55,994 nucleotides of DNA from Actinomycetales bacterium (GTDB lineage Bacteria; Actinomycetota; Actinomycetes; Actinomycetales; Microbacteriaceae). Where the stretch lies: assembly GCA_015655415.1 (NCBI GenBank), contig JAATFB010000100.1, positions 1-55,994 on the forward strand, in the 5' to 3' direction. A model generated the notes under the pieces. The model worked only from the letters and a program-made list of their open reading frames with translations. It was not told the origin of the DNA and did no database searches. The position numbers were made by a program, and so were the translations under genes. Shown here piece after piece: positions 16,110-24,812 of the stretch. How positions within the stretch are numbered: the stretch's first letter is position 1; every line of letters starts with the position of its first letter.

Positions 16110-17303
16110 GGCGACCGCCTCACGCCGTTCACCGCGCCGCACGGCTGCGCGCCGGGCGTCCACCACGCGGGCGATGCGCCCCACGGCCTCGACGATCGTG
16201 GACGGGGCGCACGCCACGTTGACCCGGACGAAGCCCGCGCCGCCGGTGCCGAACGTCAGGCCCGAGTTGAAGGCCACCCGCCCCTCCTCGCGAAGCAGCT
16301 GCGCCGGATCCTCGCCCAGTCCCGTCGCGCGCAGGTCGAGCCAGACCAGGTATCCCGCATCCGGCCGCACCAGCCGCGCCTCGGGCACGTGCTCGGCGAG
16401 CTCGCTGGCCAGCAGCTCGACGTTGGCGACGATGCGCCGCAGGACGGCGTCCCGCCACGGGATGCTGTCCAACGCGGCGATGCTGGCGTGCAGGCCCAGA
16501 AGACTCGTGCGGGCCGCCGCCTCCTCGGGCAGCCGACGCAGCTCGGCATTCGTGCGCTCGTCGGCGGCGACGACCCACGCGCACTTCAGTGCCGCCAGGT
16601 TCCACGCCTTGCTCGCACTGGTCACCGTGACGCTGCGGGCGCCCACGGCCTCCGCCAGGGGGGCGAAGGGCGTGAACCCGGCGCCCGGATGCGCCAGCGG
16701 TGCGTGCACTTCGTCGCTGAGGATCGGAACGTCGTGCCGCGCCGCGAGCCGTGCCAGCGACTCCAGCGTCTGACGGGAGTGACATCGACCGGTGGGGTTC
16801 TGCGGGTTGCAGAGCACGAGGGCGTCCGCCCCGGCGGCGAACGCACGCTCGATGCCCTCCAGGTCCAGGCCCCACCCGGATGCCTCCCGCAGCGGCACCT
16901 CGACCACCTCGGCGTGCGCCTCCCCCACCATCTCGAAGAATGGGGCGTACACCGGGGGCGTCAGCACGACGCGTCCGCCCGCCGGAGGCAGCAGCAGCCG
17001 GAGGGACTCCACGATCCCGACGGTGACATCGGTGGCGAGGTGCACGCGCGCCGGGTCCACCTGCCAGCCCCAGGAACGCTTCGCGAAGTCCGCGAACGCC
17101 GGAGCGAGCGCACCGGGACCATCGAGGTAGCCGGTGTCGCCGGCCGCGAGAGCCCGCGCGACGGCATCCGTCACGGCCTGCGGAAGATCGAAGTCCATCT
17201 CGGCCACGAACAGCGGAAGCACGTCGGGGGCATAGCGACGCCACTTGATGCTGCTGCGCTCGGCGCGCAGACGCTCGATGGGGCGCATGACCGGCTCGTT
17301 CAC
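16104..17303 (-). CDS. MalY/PatB family PLP-dependent C-S beta-lyase
   Basis: 399-aa fold-type I PLP enzyme. MalY/PatB proteins cleave cystathionine or cysteine S-conjugates to a thiol, pyruvate and ammonia. Visible motifs: KWRRYAPDVLPLFVAEMDF near the N-terminus, NPQNPTG (166-172), LSDEVHAPL (195-203) and the PLP lysine Lys232 in TSASKAWNLAALKCAW. I chose GTG 17303 (VNEPVMRPIERLRAERSS) because GGAGGG lies 8 nt upstream; the open frame extends further but is antisense to nothing recognisable and overlaps the CBS gene. It follows CBS by 95 nt and would complete reverse or forward transsulfuration with it. Its 3' end merges into a 13-bp repeat. Confidence 0.9.
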   Translation of the reverse strand: MNEPVMRPIERLRAERSSIKWRRYAPDVLPLFVAEMDFDLPQAVTDAVARALAAGDTGYLDGPGALAPAFADFAKRSWGWQVDPARVHLATDVTVGIVESLRLLLPPAGGRVVLTPPVYAPFFEMVGEAHAEVVEVPLREASGWGLDLEGIERAFAAGADALVLCNPQNPTGRCHSRQTLESLARLAARHDVPILSDEVHAPLAHPGAGFTPFAPLAEAVGARSVTVTSASKAWNLAALKCAWVVAADERTNAELRRLPEEAAARTSLLGLHASIAALDSIPWRDAVLRRIVANVELLASELAEHVPEARLVRPDAGYLVWLDLRATGLGEDPAQLLREEGRVAFNSGLTFGTGGAGFVRVNVACAPSTIVEAVGRIARVVDARRAAVRRGERREAVAS

Positions 17304-17398
17304 CTCGGGGCCCTCCGACGACGGACTGTCTCGACTGTAATCAGTGCGCGAGGAGGCCGCCGCCGCGCGACGCCCGGTTACGAAGGTCGCCGTGGCGC

Positions 17399-18835
17399 TC
17401 ACAGCACGATCTCCACGAAGCCGTCGATGGCGGCCCGGGCCGGCGGGCCGGATGCCGCAGCGCGTGCCTCGAGCTCGTCCCGCGCGAGGATGCCTGCTGC
17501 CCTGCCGTCCTCCAGCACCAGCACGGCTGTCCACAACGGATCCGCCTCGTGCGCCGCCTCGAGCGCGGACGCCGCCGAGGCGCCGATCCCCACGCGCGGC
17601 GGAGCCGGCAGGCTCACCTGTGCGACGGTGAGGTCGTCGGCCGCCTCCCGGAGCGCTTTGGCCGTGGTCCACCCGACGACCTCGGACGGATGCGGCGGGA
17701 GCTCGCGATCGCGTCGGTAGACCACCAGCACCGGGTCGGTGTCGCCGGCGCCGGCCAGGGCCGCGAGCGCACGGCCAGCGAGCTCGTCCCGCGACACCAG
17801 CAGCGGCCGTCGGTCGGCCGGGATGAGGGAGCGCAGCGTGACCTCGGCGGACTCGTCGTCGCGGAACCCGTTCGCGACGAGCCACTGGTCGTTGAAGTAG
17901 GTGGAGAGATAGGCGCGACCGGAGTCGGGCAGGATCGCGACCACCACGTCGTCCTCGGCGAGGTCCCTGGCCACATCGAGCGCGGCGGCGAGCGCCACGC
18001 CGCTGGACCCGCCGGCGAGGATTCCTTCGGTGACGGCGAGCCGGCGGATCGCGTCGATCGCGCTGCGGTCGTCGACGGCGACGTACCTGTCGATCACGGC
18101 GGTGTCGAGGCTCTGCGGCCAGATGTCGTCGACCGCCTCCGGATGAACGAAGTGACCCGCGCCCTCCACGTACTTCTGACTCCCGTCGCCGCCCGAGTAC
18201 GACGAGGTCAACGGGTCGGCACCCACAACCGTGACGCGGCCCCCGCTGACCTCCTTGAGATACCCGCCGGTGCCGGAGATGGTCCCGCCCGTGCCGACCG
18301 TGGCGACCAGATGGGTGACGCGGCCCTCGGTGTCCTGCCAGATCTCCGGTCCGGTGGTGGCCCGGTGCGCCTCGGGGTTGGCGGGGTTGTCGTACTGGTC
18401 CGCGAGCCACGCACCGGGGGTCTGCGTCACGAAGCGCTCGGCGACGGAGCGCAGGCTGTCCGGGTGCGACTTCGGGACGAACGAGTCCACCAGCCGCACC
18501 TCGGCGCCGTAGGCGGACAGCAGCGCACGCTTCTCCGCCGACACCGCGGAGCTGGTGAAGATGACCGAACGGTAGCCCAGATGGGCCGCGAACGCGGCCA
18601 GTCCGATGCCGGTGTTGCCCGAGGTGGTCTCCACCACCGTGCCTCCGGGCGGCAGCGAGCCGTTCGCGCGGGCCGCGCGAAGCATCCACAGCGCCGCTCG
18701 GTCCTTGACGCTTCCCGCCGGGTTCGAGCTCTCGACCTTGACGTACACCCGCGGCCTGACGGACGCGGCGAGCCGGGTGAGCCGGATGAGCGGGGTGCCG
18801 CCGACTGCGTCGGCCAGGGTCTCGTAGCGGGTCAT
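17399..18835 (-). CDS. cbs: Cystathionine beta-synthase-type PLP enzyme with C-terminal CBS region
   Basis: 478 aa. The fold-type II catalytic domain (about 1-330) has PLP lysine Lys44 in NPAGSVKDRAAL, TTSGNTGIGLAAF (about 69-81) and the phosphate loop GTGGTISGTGGYLKE (about 176-190). The C-terminal part (about 340-478) is the size of a CBS-domain pair and includes LVSRDELAGRALAALAGAGDTDPVLVVYR and AVLVLEDGRAAGILARDEL, but is weakly conserved, so S-adenosylmethionine control is uncertain. The likely reaction is serine plus homocysteine to cystathionine. O-acetylserine sulfhydrylase activity cannot be excluded. ATG 18835 has an AGGAGG ribosome binding site. It starts 22 nt after the CopC-CopD stop. 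Confidence 0.88.
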   Translation of the reverse strand: MTRYETLADAVGGTPLIRLTRLAASVRPRVYVKVESSNPAGSVKDRAALWMLRAARANGSLPPGGTVVETTSGNTGIGLAAFAAHLGYRSVIFTSSAVSAEKRALLSAYGAEVRLVDSFVPKSHPDSLRSVAERFVTQTPGAWLADQYDNPANPEAHRATTGPEIWQDTEGRVTHLVATVGTGGTISGTGGYLKEVSGGRVTVVGADPLTSSYSGGDGSQKYVEGAGHFVHPEAVDDIWPQSLDTAVIDRYVAVDDRSAIDAIRRLAVTEGILAGGSSGVALAAALDVARDLAEDDVVVAILPDSGRAYLSTYFNDQWLVANGFRDDESAEVTLRSLIPADRRPLLVSRDELAGRALAALAGAGDTDPVLVVYRRDRELPPHPSEVVGWTTAKALREAADDLTVAQVSLPAPPRVGIGASAASALEAAHEADPLWTAVLVLEDGRAAGILARDELEARAAASGPPARAAIDGFVEIVL

Positions 18836-18857
18836 GCATGCCTCCTGGGTGGATGCT

Positions 18858-20564
18858 TCATTGCACGGGGTATCGCACGTCGGCGGTGTACTGGTCGAAC
18901 CGGTCGGCGACCACCGTCACGGTGGCGCGCCATGCGCCCGGGCGCGGCAGCGTCACCGTGGAGCTGGTGAAGGTGACCGGGGTGGGTCGCCCCGGACGCA
19001 GCACGCCCGCGACGCGGTAGGGGAACGTCACGTTCACGGCACGCACCGGGCCGTCGTCCTCGTCGAGCTGCAGCTGCACGCCGCGTGGCAGCGGTGCTGC
19101 GTCGCTTCGCCCCACCGCCGTCACGCGGAACGACTGCGGGCCCCGGCGCGCCGGCCCTCCCTCGATCGTCACCGTGTACGGCCCGATGGTGCGCGTCTGC
19201 ACGACCCTGGGTGCGTAGGACGCCTCGGCCGGCGTGATCGACGACAGCACGCCCGAGATCGCCACCACCGCACAGGCGACGCCCGCCTCCCACCGCACAC
19301 GTGTGCGCAGGCGCGCCGTCTGGCCGGGAGCCGGACGAGCGTCGGCGGCGTGGGCGCTCTCGCGCAGCCGTGCGCGCAGCCAGAGGTGACTCCACACGGC
19401 CAGGGCGAGCACCACGAGAACAAGCGCCAGCTTCGTCAGCAGCAGTACGCCGTACTGCGTGGTGAACAGTGCCGCGGCGTAGCGCACCTGCACGACGGAC
19501 TGCAGCAGCCCGCTGGAAGCCAGCACCAGCACGCACGTCGCCGCGTACAGCGACCACCGTGGGAGACGACGCAGCCGGTCGCCGTGCAGTCGCCTGCGCA
19601 GCAGCAGCCAGCCCACCAGCACCAGCCCGCCGATCCACGCGATCGCCGCTGACGCGTGCAGCAGCGTGGAGAGGAACTGCCACCACGACGACGCGCCGTG
19701 ACCGTTCTCGACCAGAGCCCCGACGGCCACCAGGCCCAGCACCGCCACGAGGGCGCTGCGCACGATGAGGGCGGCGCCGGAGTCCTTCGCCCGCGGAAGC
19801 GCGACGGCGGCCAGCGCCAGCGCGAGCACTCGCACGTAGATCGCGATCGCATAGCCGGAGCCGGCGAACGACCCGATGCCGGATAGCGCCGGAGTGCCGG
19901 CTGGGGCGGTGGCGGCGTCCCAGAGGTACTGCACGGCGAGCTGCACGGCCGAAGCGAGGATCGCCACGACCAGGCCGGCGAGCGCCGCCCTGGTGACGTG
20001 GCGGAGCTCGGAGCCGCCCGACGCGCCTTCCGCGCCGAGCAGCAGCGCCGCGGGAAGGAGACCGAGTCCCAGGACGAGGCCTAGGTAGACGGCGGCCTCG
20101 GCGAGCCCTGCCGCGAGCTCGAGGCCGGGACTCGGCTGCCCGGACGCCGGCGCGGCGACGGCGACCGCCGGAGTGCGCACGCCGAACTGGAGCGAGCCGC
20201 CGACCGGATGCGAGTCGGCGGAGACGACCGTCCAGCTGGCGATGTAGGTGCCCTTCGGCAGGTCGGGCGCCAGCCGGATGACCAGCACCCGGCGGTCGCC
20301 GTCGAGAGCCGGGGCGCCGGTGTCCACCCTCCTGCCGCCCTGGTCGAGGACGCTCGCCGCGTCGCCCTGCGGCGGAAGGGCGACGCTCTCGTCGAAGGTG
20401 ATCCGGATGCTCGCCGGTGCCCGCTTCAGCTCGGAGCCGTCGGCCGGAGTTGTGCCGAGGATCGTGGCGTGCGCGCTCGCGGGTCCGGCGCCGGCCGGCA
20501 GCGCCACGATGGCGAGAGCCAGGACGGCGCCGGCGAGGGACGCGAGACGCGTACGTCGCGTCAT
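18858..20564 (-). CDS. CopC-CopD fusion copper-handling membrane protein
   Basis: 568 aa. A signal peptide (1-31) ends at AHA, leaving a mature N-terminal alanine-histidine like CopC. The CopC domain (about 32-130) contains HATILGTTPADGS and SADSHPVGGSLQFGV, with His32 and a second His as likely Cu(II) ligands. The CopD part (about 145-440) has about eight TMs, including LLHASAAIAWIGGLVLVGWLLL with histidine in the membrane. The last about 110 residues form a soluble domain resembling FixH/YtkA-type copper domains. Bacillus YcnJ has the same overall plan and imports copper. It overlaps ycnI by ATGA and runs into CBS after 22 nt. Confidence 0.9.
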   Translation of the reverse strand: MTRRTRLASLAGAVLALAIVALPAGAGPASAHATILGTTPADGSELKRAPASIRITFDESVALPPQGDAASVLDQGGRRVDTGAPALDGDRRVLVIRLAPDLPKGTYIASWTVVSADSHPVGGSLQFGVRTPAVAVAAPASGQPSPGLELAAGLAEAAVYLGLVLGLGLLPAALLLGAEGASGGSELRHVTRAALAGLVVAILASAVQLAVQYLWDAATAPAGTPALSGIGSFAGSGYAIAIYVRVLALALAAVALPRAKDSGAALIVRSALVAVLGLVAVGALVENGHGASSWWQFLSTLLHASAAIAWIGGLVLVGWLLLRRRLHGDRLRRLPRWSLYAATCVLVLASSGLLQSVVQVRYAAALFTTQYGVLLLTKLALVLVVLALAVWSHLWLRARLRESAHAADARPAPGQTARLRTRVRWEAGVACAVVAISGVLSSITPAEASYAPRVVQTRTIGPYTVTIEGGPARRGPQSFRVTAVGRSDAAPLPRGVQLQLDEDDGPVRAVNVTFPYRVAGVLRPGRPTPVTFTSSTVTLPRPGAWRATVTVVADRFDQYTADVRYPVQ

Positions 20565-21289
20565 CGACGCGTGCGGGCGAGTGCCAGTGCCGCGACGGCG
20601 GACGCGGCGAGCGCGATCACGAGAGACGCAGCGCCGAAGGCGATGACCCAGCCGTCCGTCGTCCGCGTGTCGGGGGACGCGGCGACCGTCACGGCGTCCT
20701 TCGACGTCTGCGCCGCGGCACCGGGACGTGCCGCCGCCGTGGCGGAGACGACGTCGATGCTGGGTGCGGGATGCTCCGGCTCTGCGCCGCCCTGCGCCCG
20801 CTGCACCCAGTCCACCTCGCTCCCGTCGGAATAGGCCTGCACGGCAGGCAGGTACAGCGTGCCCGGCTTCGGCAACGGCCCCACGGAGAGCGAGAACTGC
20901 CCGAACTCACCCGGCCTCAGGCCGACGCCGTCGGCCTTCCATCCCACCCGTGTGATGGCGGAGGTGATCGCGTTGCCGTCGTCGTCCTTCACGCTCCGCT
21001 CGAGCTTCGTGCTCGTGAGCGTCGCCGTCCAGCCCGGCACCGGCTGCGCACGCACCGACGCGAACGGGGCGTCCTTCGGAAGTTGCACGGTGAACTCGGT
21101 GGTGTTCGCGGTGGGCGACTCCACGGGCACCGTGAACGTGAGCGTGGCCCACGCTCCGGTGACGGCGGTCGACGACGTCACGGTCACGTGCGCGGCGGCC
21201 GCACCCGCACCGGCGACGGCGAGGCCGACCGCGGCGAGGAGCGCGGCGGCGATCACGAAGGGGAGACGGGTGCGAGGGGTCGTGGTCAC
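20561..21289 (-). CDS. ycnI: YcnI family copper-binding membrane-anchored protein
   Basis: 242 aa with a signal peptide (1-33) cleaved before His34 (AAA-HVTVTSS). An N-terminal histidine after cleavage is the copper ligand of YcnI/DUF1775 proteins. The extracytoplasmic beta domain (about 34-180) includes TVQLPKDAPFASVRAQPVPGW and GWKADGVGLRPGEFGQF, both typical of the family. A C-terminal TM (WVIAFGAASLVIALAASAVAALAL) precedes Arg residues. The GTG start at 21289 overlaps the ABC ATPase stop (GTGA), and its stop overlaps the CopC-CopD start. YcnI-CopCD pairing is common; pairing with an ABC importer is not something I recall. Confidence 0.9.
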   Translation of the reverse strand: MTTTPRTRLPFVIAAALLAAVGLAVAGAGAAAAHVTVTSSTAVTGAWATLTFTVPVESPTANTTEFTVQLPKDAPFASVRAQPVPGWTATLTSTKLERSVKDDDGNAITSAITRVGWKADGVGLRPGEFGQFSLSVGPLPKPGTLYLPAVQAYSDGSEVDWVQRAQGGAEPEHPAPSIDVVSATAAARPGAAAQTSKDAVTVAASPDTRTTDGWVIAFGAASLVIALAASAVAALALARTRR

Positions 21290-22131
21290 GTCAGGACCTC
21301 CTTGTCGTCGAGCCGGGCGATGTGGTCGGCACGCGCCGTGCGGTCCCGGTCGGGTCCGGTCTGGTCCGCGTCAAGGATCTCCAGGATGTGTCTGCGCAGG
21401 GCGTTGAACTCGCGTGTGGACTGGTCCCGCGGCCGGCCGAGGTCCACGTCGATCGCCTCGCGCACCCGCGCGGGACGCGGCGAGAACACGACGACGCGGT
21501 CCGCCAGGAGCAGCGCCTCGCTGACGTCGTGCGTGACGAGCACCGCCGTGAAACCGCGCTCCCGCCACAGCGAGAGCAGCTCGCCCTGCAGGACGCGACG
21601 GGTGAGCGCGTCGAGCTTGCCTAGCGGCTCGTCGAGCAGCAGCACCGACGGGTCGCCCACCAGCGCCCGTGCCAGGGCGGCCCGCTGCGCCATCCCGCCG
21701 GAGAGCTGGGCGGGCCACGCGTCCGCGAACTCGGTCAGGCCCACCAGTTCGAGGGCCGCGTCGATGCGCCCCCGAGACTGCTTCAGGATGCCGCGCGCCT
21801 GCGGGCCAACGGCGACGTTCTGCCGCACGGTGCGCCACGGCAGCAGAGTGGGGTCCTGGAAGACGAGGGGCCGACTCGGGTCGGGGCCCGTCACCGGAGC
21901 CCCGCCGACGTACACCTCGCCGAACAGCGGCTTGTCGAGACCGGCGAGCAGGCGCAGCAGCGTGGACTTGCCGCTACCGCTCGGCCCGATCAGGGCGACG
22001 AACTCGCCCTGCCTGGCGGAGATCGACACGTCGTCGAGCACCGGGAGGTCCTTCCCGCCGCTGCGGAACGCCTGCGTCACGCCCAGGATGTCGATCGGCG
22101 CCCCTGCGCTCGTGGGCCCATCGGCTACCAC
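21286..22131 (-). CDS. ABC importer ATPase, SsuB/TauB/NrtD type
   Basis: 281 aa. Walker A GPSGSGKST (48-56), Q-loop VFQDPTLLPW, signature LSGGMAQR, Walker B VLLLDEPLGKLD and the H-loop VTHDVSEALLLADR are all intact. The Q-loop PxLLPW and LDEPLGxLDAxTR patterns are those of sulfonate, taurine, nitrate and cyanate importers. I chose GTG 22131, which overlaps the permease stop by 7 nt. The open frame upstream belongs to antisense of the permease gene. It powers the permease encoded just before it and is coupled to ycnI by a GTGA overlap. Confidence 0.92.
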   Translation of the reverse strand: MVADGPTSAGAPIDILGVTQAFRSGGKDLPVLDDVSISARQGEFVALIGPSGSGKSTLLRLLAGLDKPLFGEVYVGGAPVTGPDPSRPLVFQDPTLLPWRTVRQNVAVGPQARGILKQSRGRIDAALELVGLTEFADAWPAQLSGGMAQRAALARALVGDPSVLLLDEPLGKLDALTRRVLQGELLSLWRERGFTAVLVTHDVSEALLLADRVVVFSPRPARVREAIDVDLGRPRDQSTREFNALRRHILEILDADQTGPDRDRTARADHIARLDDKEVLT

Positions 22132-23216
22132 CGGGTCAGCTCCTTCTCCCAGCGCAGCACGTAGTTGCGCACACGGAAGAGGACGGTGAGCAGCACGCCG
22201 CAGACCACGACCAGCACCACGATGCCGGCGTAGACGCCCGGGAAGTCGCCCCAGCCCTTCTTCCAGTTGATGTACCAGCCGAGGCCGGCGTTGACGCCGA
22301 AGTTCTCGGCGATGGTGAGGCTCACGAACGATGAGCCCAGGGCCATGAACGCGCCCGTGAAGATGCTCGGCAACGCGGCGGGCAGGCTCACCCTGAGCAC
22401 CAGGAACCACGATCGGGCGCCGAGCGTCTGCGCGACGTCGAAGTATGAGCGCGGCACGCTGAGGATCCCGGCCCGGGTGAGGATCGTGATCGGGAACCAC
22501 ACGGTGAGCGCGATCATGAACACCGCGCCCGTGTATGCCGTGGGGAAGAGCACGAACGCGATCGGCACCCAGGCCAGCGCCGGAACGGGACCGATGAAGA
22601 TCAGGATCGGGTGCACCCAGTAGTTCGCCCGCTTCGACCACCCGATCGTCACGCCGGTGATGAGCCCGGCGACCAGCCCCACCGCGAACCCGACTGCCAG
22701 GAGCAGGAGTGAGTTGGCGAGGCTGTCGGTCAGCACGCCCCTGCTCGCCCAGAGCCGGTCGAGGATCTCCTGCGGCGCCACGAAGTAGGGGGGCTCCAGC
22801 AGGTCCGCCTTCGCGGTGGAGAACTCCCAGAACAGAGCCCAGAGCCCGGCACCGAGCAGCCATGCGGCACCGTTGGCCGACCTGCGGGTCGCCCAGGCGC
22901 CGAGCCTGCCGGAGACGGAGGATAGCGCCCAGATGAGGGCCCAGGCCGCCGCCACCGCGAAGCCGACCACGACGGTGAACGTGGTGGTCGACTCGACCGA
23001 CTGGGCGTCGCGCAACGGCAGGTCGGTGCTGTTCGGCACGAATCCCGTGGCCAGCGCGAAGGCGATCCAGGACAGGATGCCCGCGGTGATCACGGGCGCG
23101 CTGATCGTCGCCGGATGCGCGATCCTCTCCAGCGCCTCGTGGATCCTGGCGCTGGCCGAGGTGGAGGACGCGCCCGTGTCGGTGGACGCGGCGATGGGGG
23201 GGAGGGTGGACGTCAT
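22125..23216 (-). CDS. ABC importer permease, SsuC/TauC type, with N-terminal membrane extension
   Basis: 363 aa, about 100 longer than ordinary SsuC. Two extra hydrophobic segments near residues 40-60 (APVITAGILSWIAFALATGFVP) and 80-100 (VVVGFAVAAAWALIWAL) precede the normal six-TM BPD_transp_1 core. The core carries PHP-like ALAWVPIAFVLFP and the EAA loop GARSWFLVLRVSLPAALPSIFTG, which docks the ATPase. ATG 23216 has GAGAGGAA upstream. It lies between the binding-protein gene (44 nt upstream) and the ATPase gene (overlap). Confidence 0.9.
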   Translation of the reverse strand: MTSTLPPIAASTDTGASSTSASARIHEALERIAHPATISAPVITAGILSWIAFALATGFVPNSTDLPLRDAQSVESTTTFTVVVGFAVAAAWALIWALSSVSGRLGAWATRRSANGAAWLLGAGLWALFWEFSTAKADLLEPPYFVAPQEILDRLWASRGVLTDSLANSLLLLAVGFAVGLVAGLITGVTIGWSKRANYWVHPILIFIGPVPALAWVPIAFVLFPTAYTGAVFMIALTVWFPITILTRAGILSVPRSYFDVAQTLGARSWFLVLRVSLPAALPSIFTGAFMALGSSFVSLTIAENFGVNAGLGWYINWKKGWGDFPGVYAGIVVLVVVCGVLLTVLFRVRNYVLRWEKELTRW

Positions 23217-23260
23217 CGGGTTCCTCTCGGCCTCACGGAGCCATCGGGCTCGGGCGGAGC

Positions 23261-24493
23261 TCAGAAGTTCAGGCCGAGGTCTGCGAACGCCTTGTCGGCG
23301 AGCGCCGAGGCGTCGGTCTTCGCGGGCAGGAAGCCGGTCTTGATGAACTTCTTGATGCCGGGCGTCAGCGACTTCTTGAGGTTCTCCGGCGACGGGTTGA
23401 AGGTGAGCGTCTTGAGCACGGGCAGGATCTCCTCGGGCGTGCCCGCGACGTAGCTCTTCTCGGACTCGATCCTGGCGGTCTCCTCCAGGTGGGCGCCCGC
23501 CCACCTGGATCCCTCGGCCCAAGCGGTGACCAGCTTGGCGGCGGTCACCGGATCCTGGCTCACGAAGTCGTTGTTGAGCACCACCGCGCAGCACGGGTAC
23601 TCGGCGTTGTCGCTGAGCGTCCTGTTGTTGGAGATCTCCTTCGCCCACCCCTCCTGCACGCCCTGGATGATCGGGAGGTAGCCGCCCGCGGTGGCGATCG
23701 CGTCGACCTTCTTGTCCTTGAGCGCCTGCGGCAGAAGGTCCTGCTCGATGACGACCCACTCGACCTGCTTCGCATCCGGACTGGAGTTGATGCCGGCGTC
23801 GAGCAGATCGAGCGAGAAGAAGTTGGTGGCCGAGCCCTGCAGACTGCTGACGCCGATCTTCTTGCCCTTCAGCGACGAGACGTGCGGAACCGAGCCGTCG
23901 TTGCGGACGTAGAGGTCGAGGCATCCGTGGTGCAGGCCGCCGGAGAGCTTCACGGGCGTGCCGTTGTAGATCGGGCCCAGGTAGTTGAAGAAGATGCCGT
24001 TGGAGGCCACGTACTTGCCGGAGCCGACGGCCGCGGTGAGGTCCTCGTCGGTGCCCGCCTTCTTGAGCACGACGTCGAGGCCCGCCTTCCGGAACAGCCC
24101 CTTCTCATACGCGATGACCAGCGGGGCGTCGCAGACGCCGCTCGGTGTGGTGAGCGTGAGCGTCTTGTCCGCCCACGACTTGGTGACGGTGAGCCCCTTC
24201 GCGGTGGCGGTGCCCGTGTCCTGGCTCTTCACGAACCACCAGCCGCCGAGGCCTCCGGCCACGACGACGGCCGCGCCGATGCCGACCCCGGTGAGCAGGC
24301 CGCGGCGTGAGACGCCCTTGGCGCCATCCGCGTCGTCCGCGGCGGTCGTCACCTGCGCGCCGCTGGGCAGAACGTGGGGAGCGGTGGCTCCCGTCCCCTC
24401 CGGCGCATTGGCGCTGGGTGCTCCGGCGGCGGACTGTGTTCCGCCGGCGGACTCGTCGGCGCCGGACGCGTTGTCGGTGGGTTCGTCGCTCAT
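23261..24493 (-). CDS. Tat-exported NMT1/SsuA-type ABC substrate-binding protein, Cys/His-rich
   Basis: 410 aa. A disordered N-terminus (1-60) precedes a twin-arginine signal (VSRRGLLTGVGIGAAVVVAGG) and then the binding domain. There is no lipobox, so it may be anchored by the uncleaved signal. NMT1/SsuA features: PLVIAYEKGLFRKAGLDVVLKKAG, LKGKKIGVSSLQGSATNFF and VDAIATAGGYLPII. Unusual cysteines occur at GVCDAP, GGLHHGCLD and EYPCCAVV, with two adjacent histidines. Ligand is unknown: sulfonates, nitrate or vitamin precursors are typical of the family, but the Cys/His set and the copper genes downstream raise a metal-linked ligand. ATG 24493 has a GAGGAG site. Confidence 0.85.
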   Translation of the reverse strand: MSDEPTDNASGADESAGGTQSAAGAPSANAPEGTGATAPHVLPSGAQVTTAADDADGAKGVSRRGLLTGVGIGAAVVVAGGLGGWWFVKSQDTGTATAKGLTVTKSWADKTLTLTTPSGVCDAPLVIAYEKGLFRKAGLDVVLKKAGTDEDLTAAVGSGKYVASNGIFFNYLGPIYNGTPVKLSGGLHHGCLDLYVRNDGSVPHVSSLKGKKIGVSSLQGSATNFFSLDLLDAGINSSPDAKQVEWVVIEQDLLPQALKDKKVDAIATAGGYLPIIQGVQEGWAKEISNNRTLSDNAEYPCCAVVLNNDFVSQDPVTAAKLVTAWAEGSRWAGAHLEETARIESEKSYVAGTPEEILPVLKTLTFNPSPENLKKSLTPGIKKFIKTGFLPAKTDASALADKAFADLGLNF

Positions 24494-24812
24494 GGTGGGC
24501 TCCTCGTGCTGGAAGGATCCGCGGATCCGTTCGGAAGGGGTGTGTGTGGAGCTGTGGTCGCGCGGCCGGCGTACCCCGGCCCGCGATCTGCGCCGTGCGG
24601 GCCATGCGGGTCGGGCTCCTTCGGCGTGTGGGCAATTACACGCACGGTCCGGACACGAACGCACGTCTGTTACCCCGCCGTCGTCACGCGATGACCGATG
24701 AGGTAACACGGTGACCCGGCGCGTAACGCTGCGACCGGTTGCGTAACATCCGCGCGCCGTGCCCCCGCTGTGACGGAACCTGGGCGCAGGCATCCGACGG
24801 GCAGGAGGACTC
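24494..24812. promoter_or_regulatory. Divergent control region with GTAAC boxes at 20-bp spacing
   Basis: This 319-nt gap between the binding-protein gene (minus) and the first flavin monooxygenase gene (plus) holds no gene. GTAAC occurs at 24703, 24723 and 24743, exactly 20 bp apart, with GTTAC at 24669 and GTGAC at 24711. GGCGCGTAACG (24718-24728) recurs at 36017. A TAACAT -10-like hexamer (24744-24749) serves the plus strand, placing GGCGCGTAACG near -35. A TGTAAT hexamer (24635-24640, minus) may serve the importer operon. Confidence 0.55.

Noticed and set aside
24494-24812. Possible riboswitch in the divergent region
   Set aside because: I could not match it to a SAM, cobalamin, TPP or FMN riboswitch core; short GTAAC boxes explain the visible structure better.
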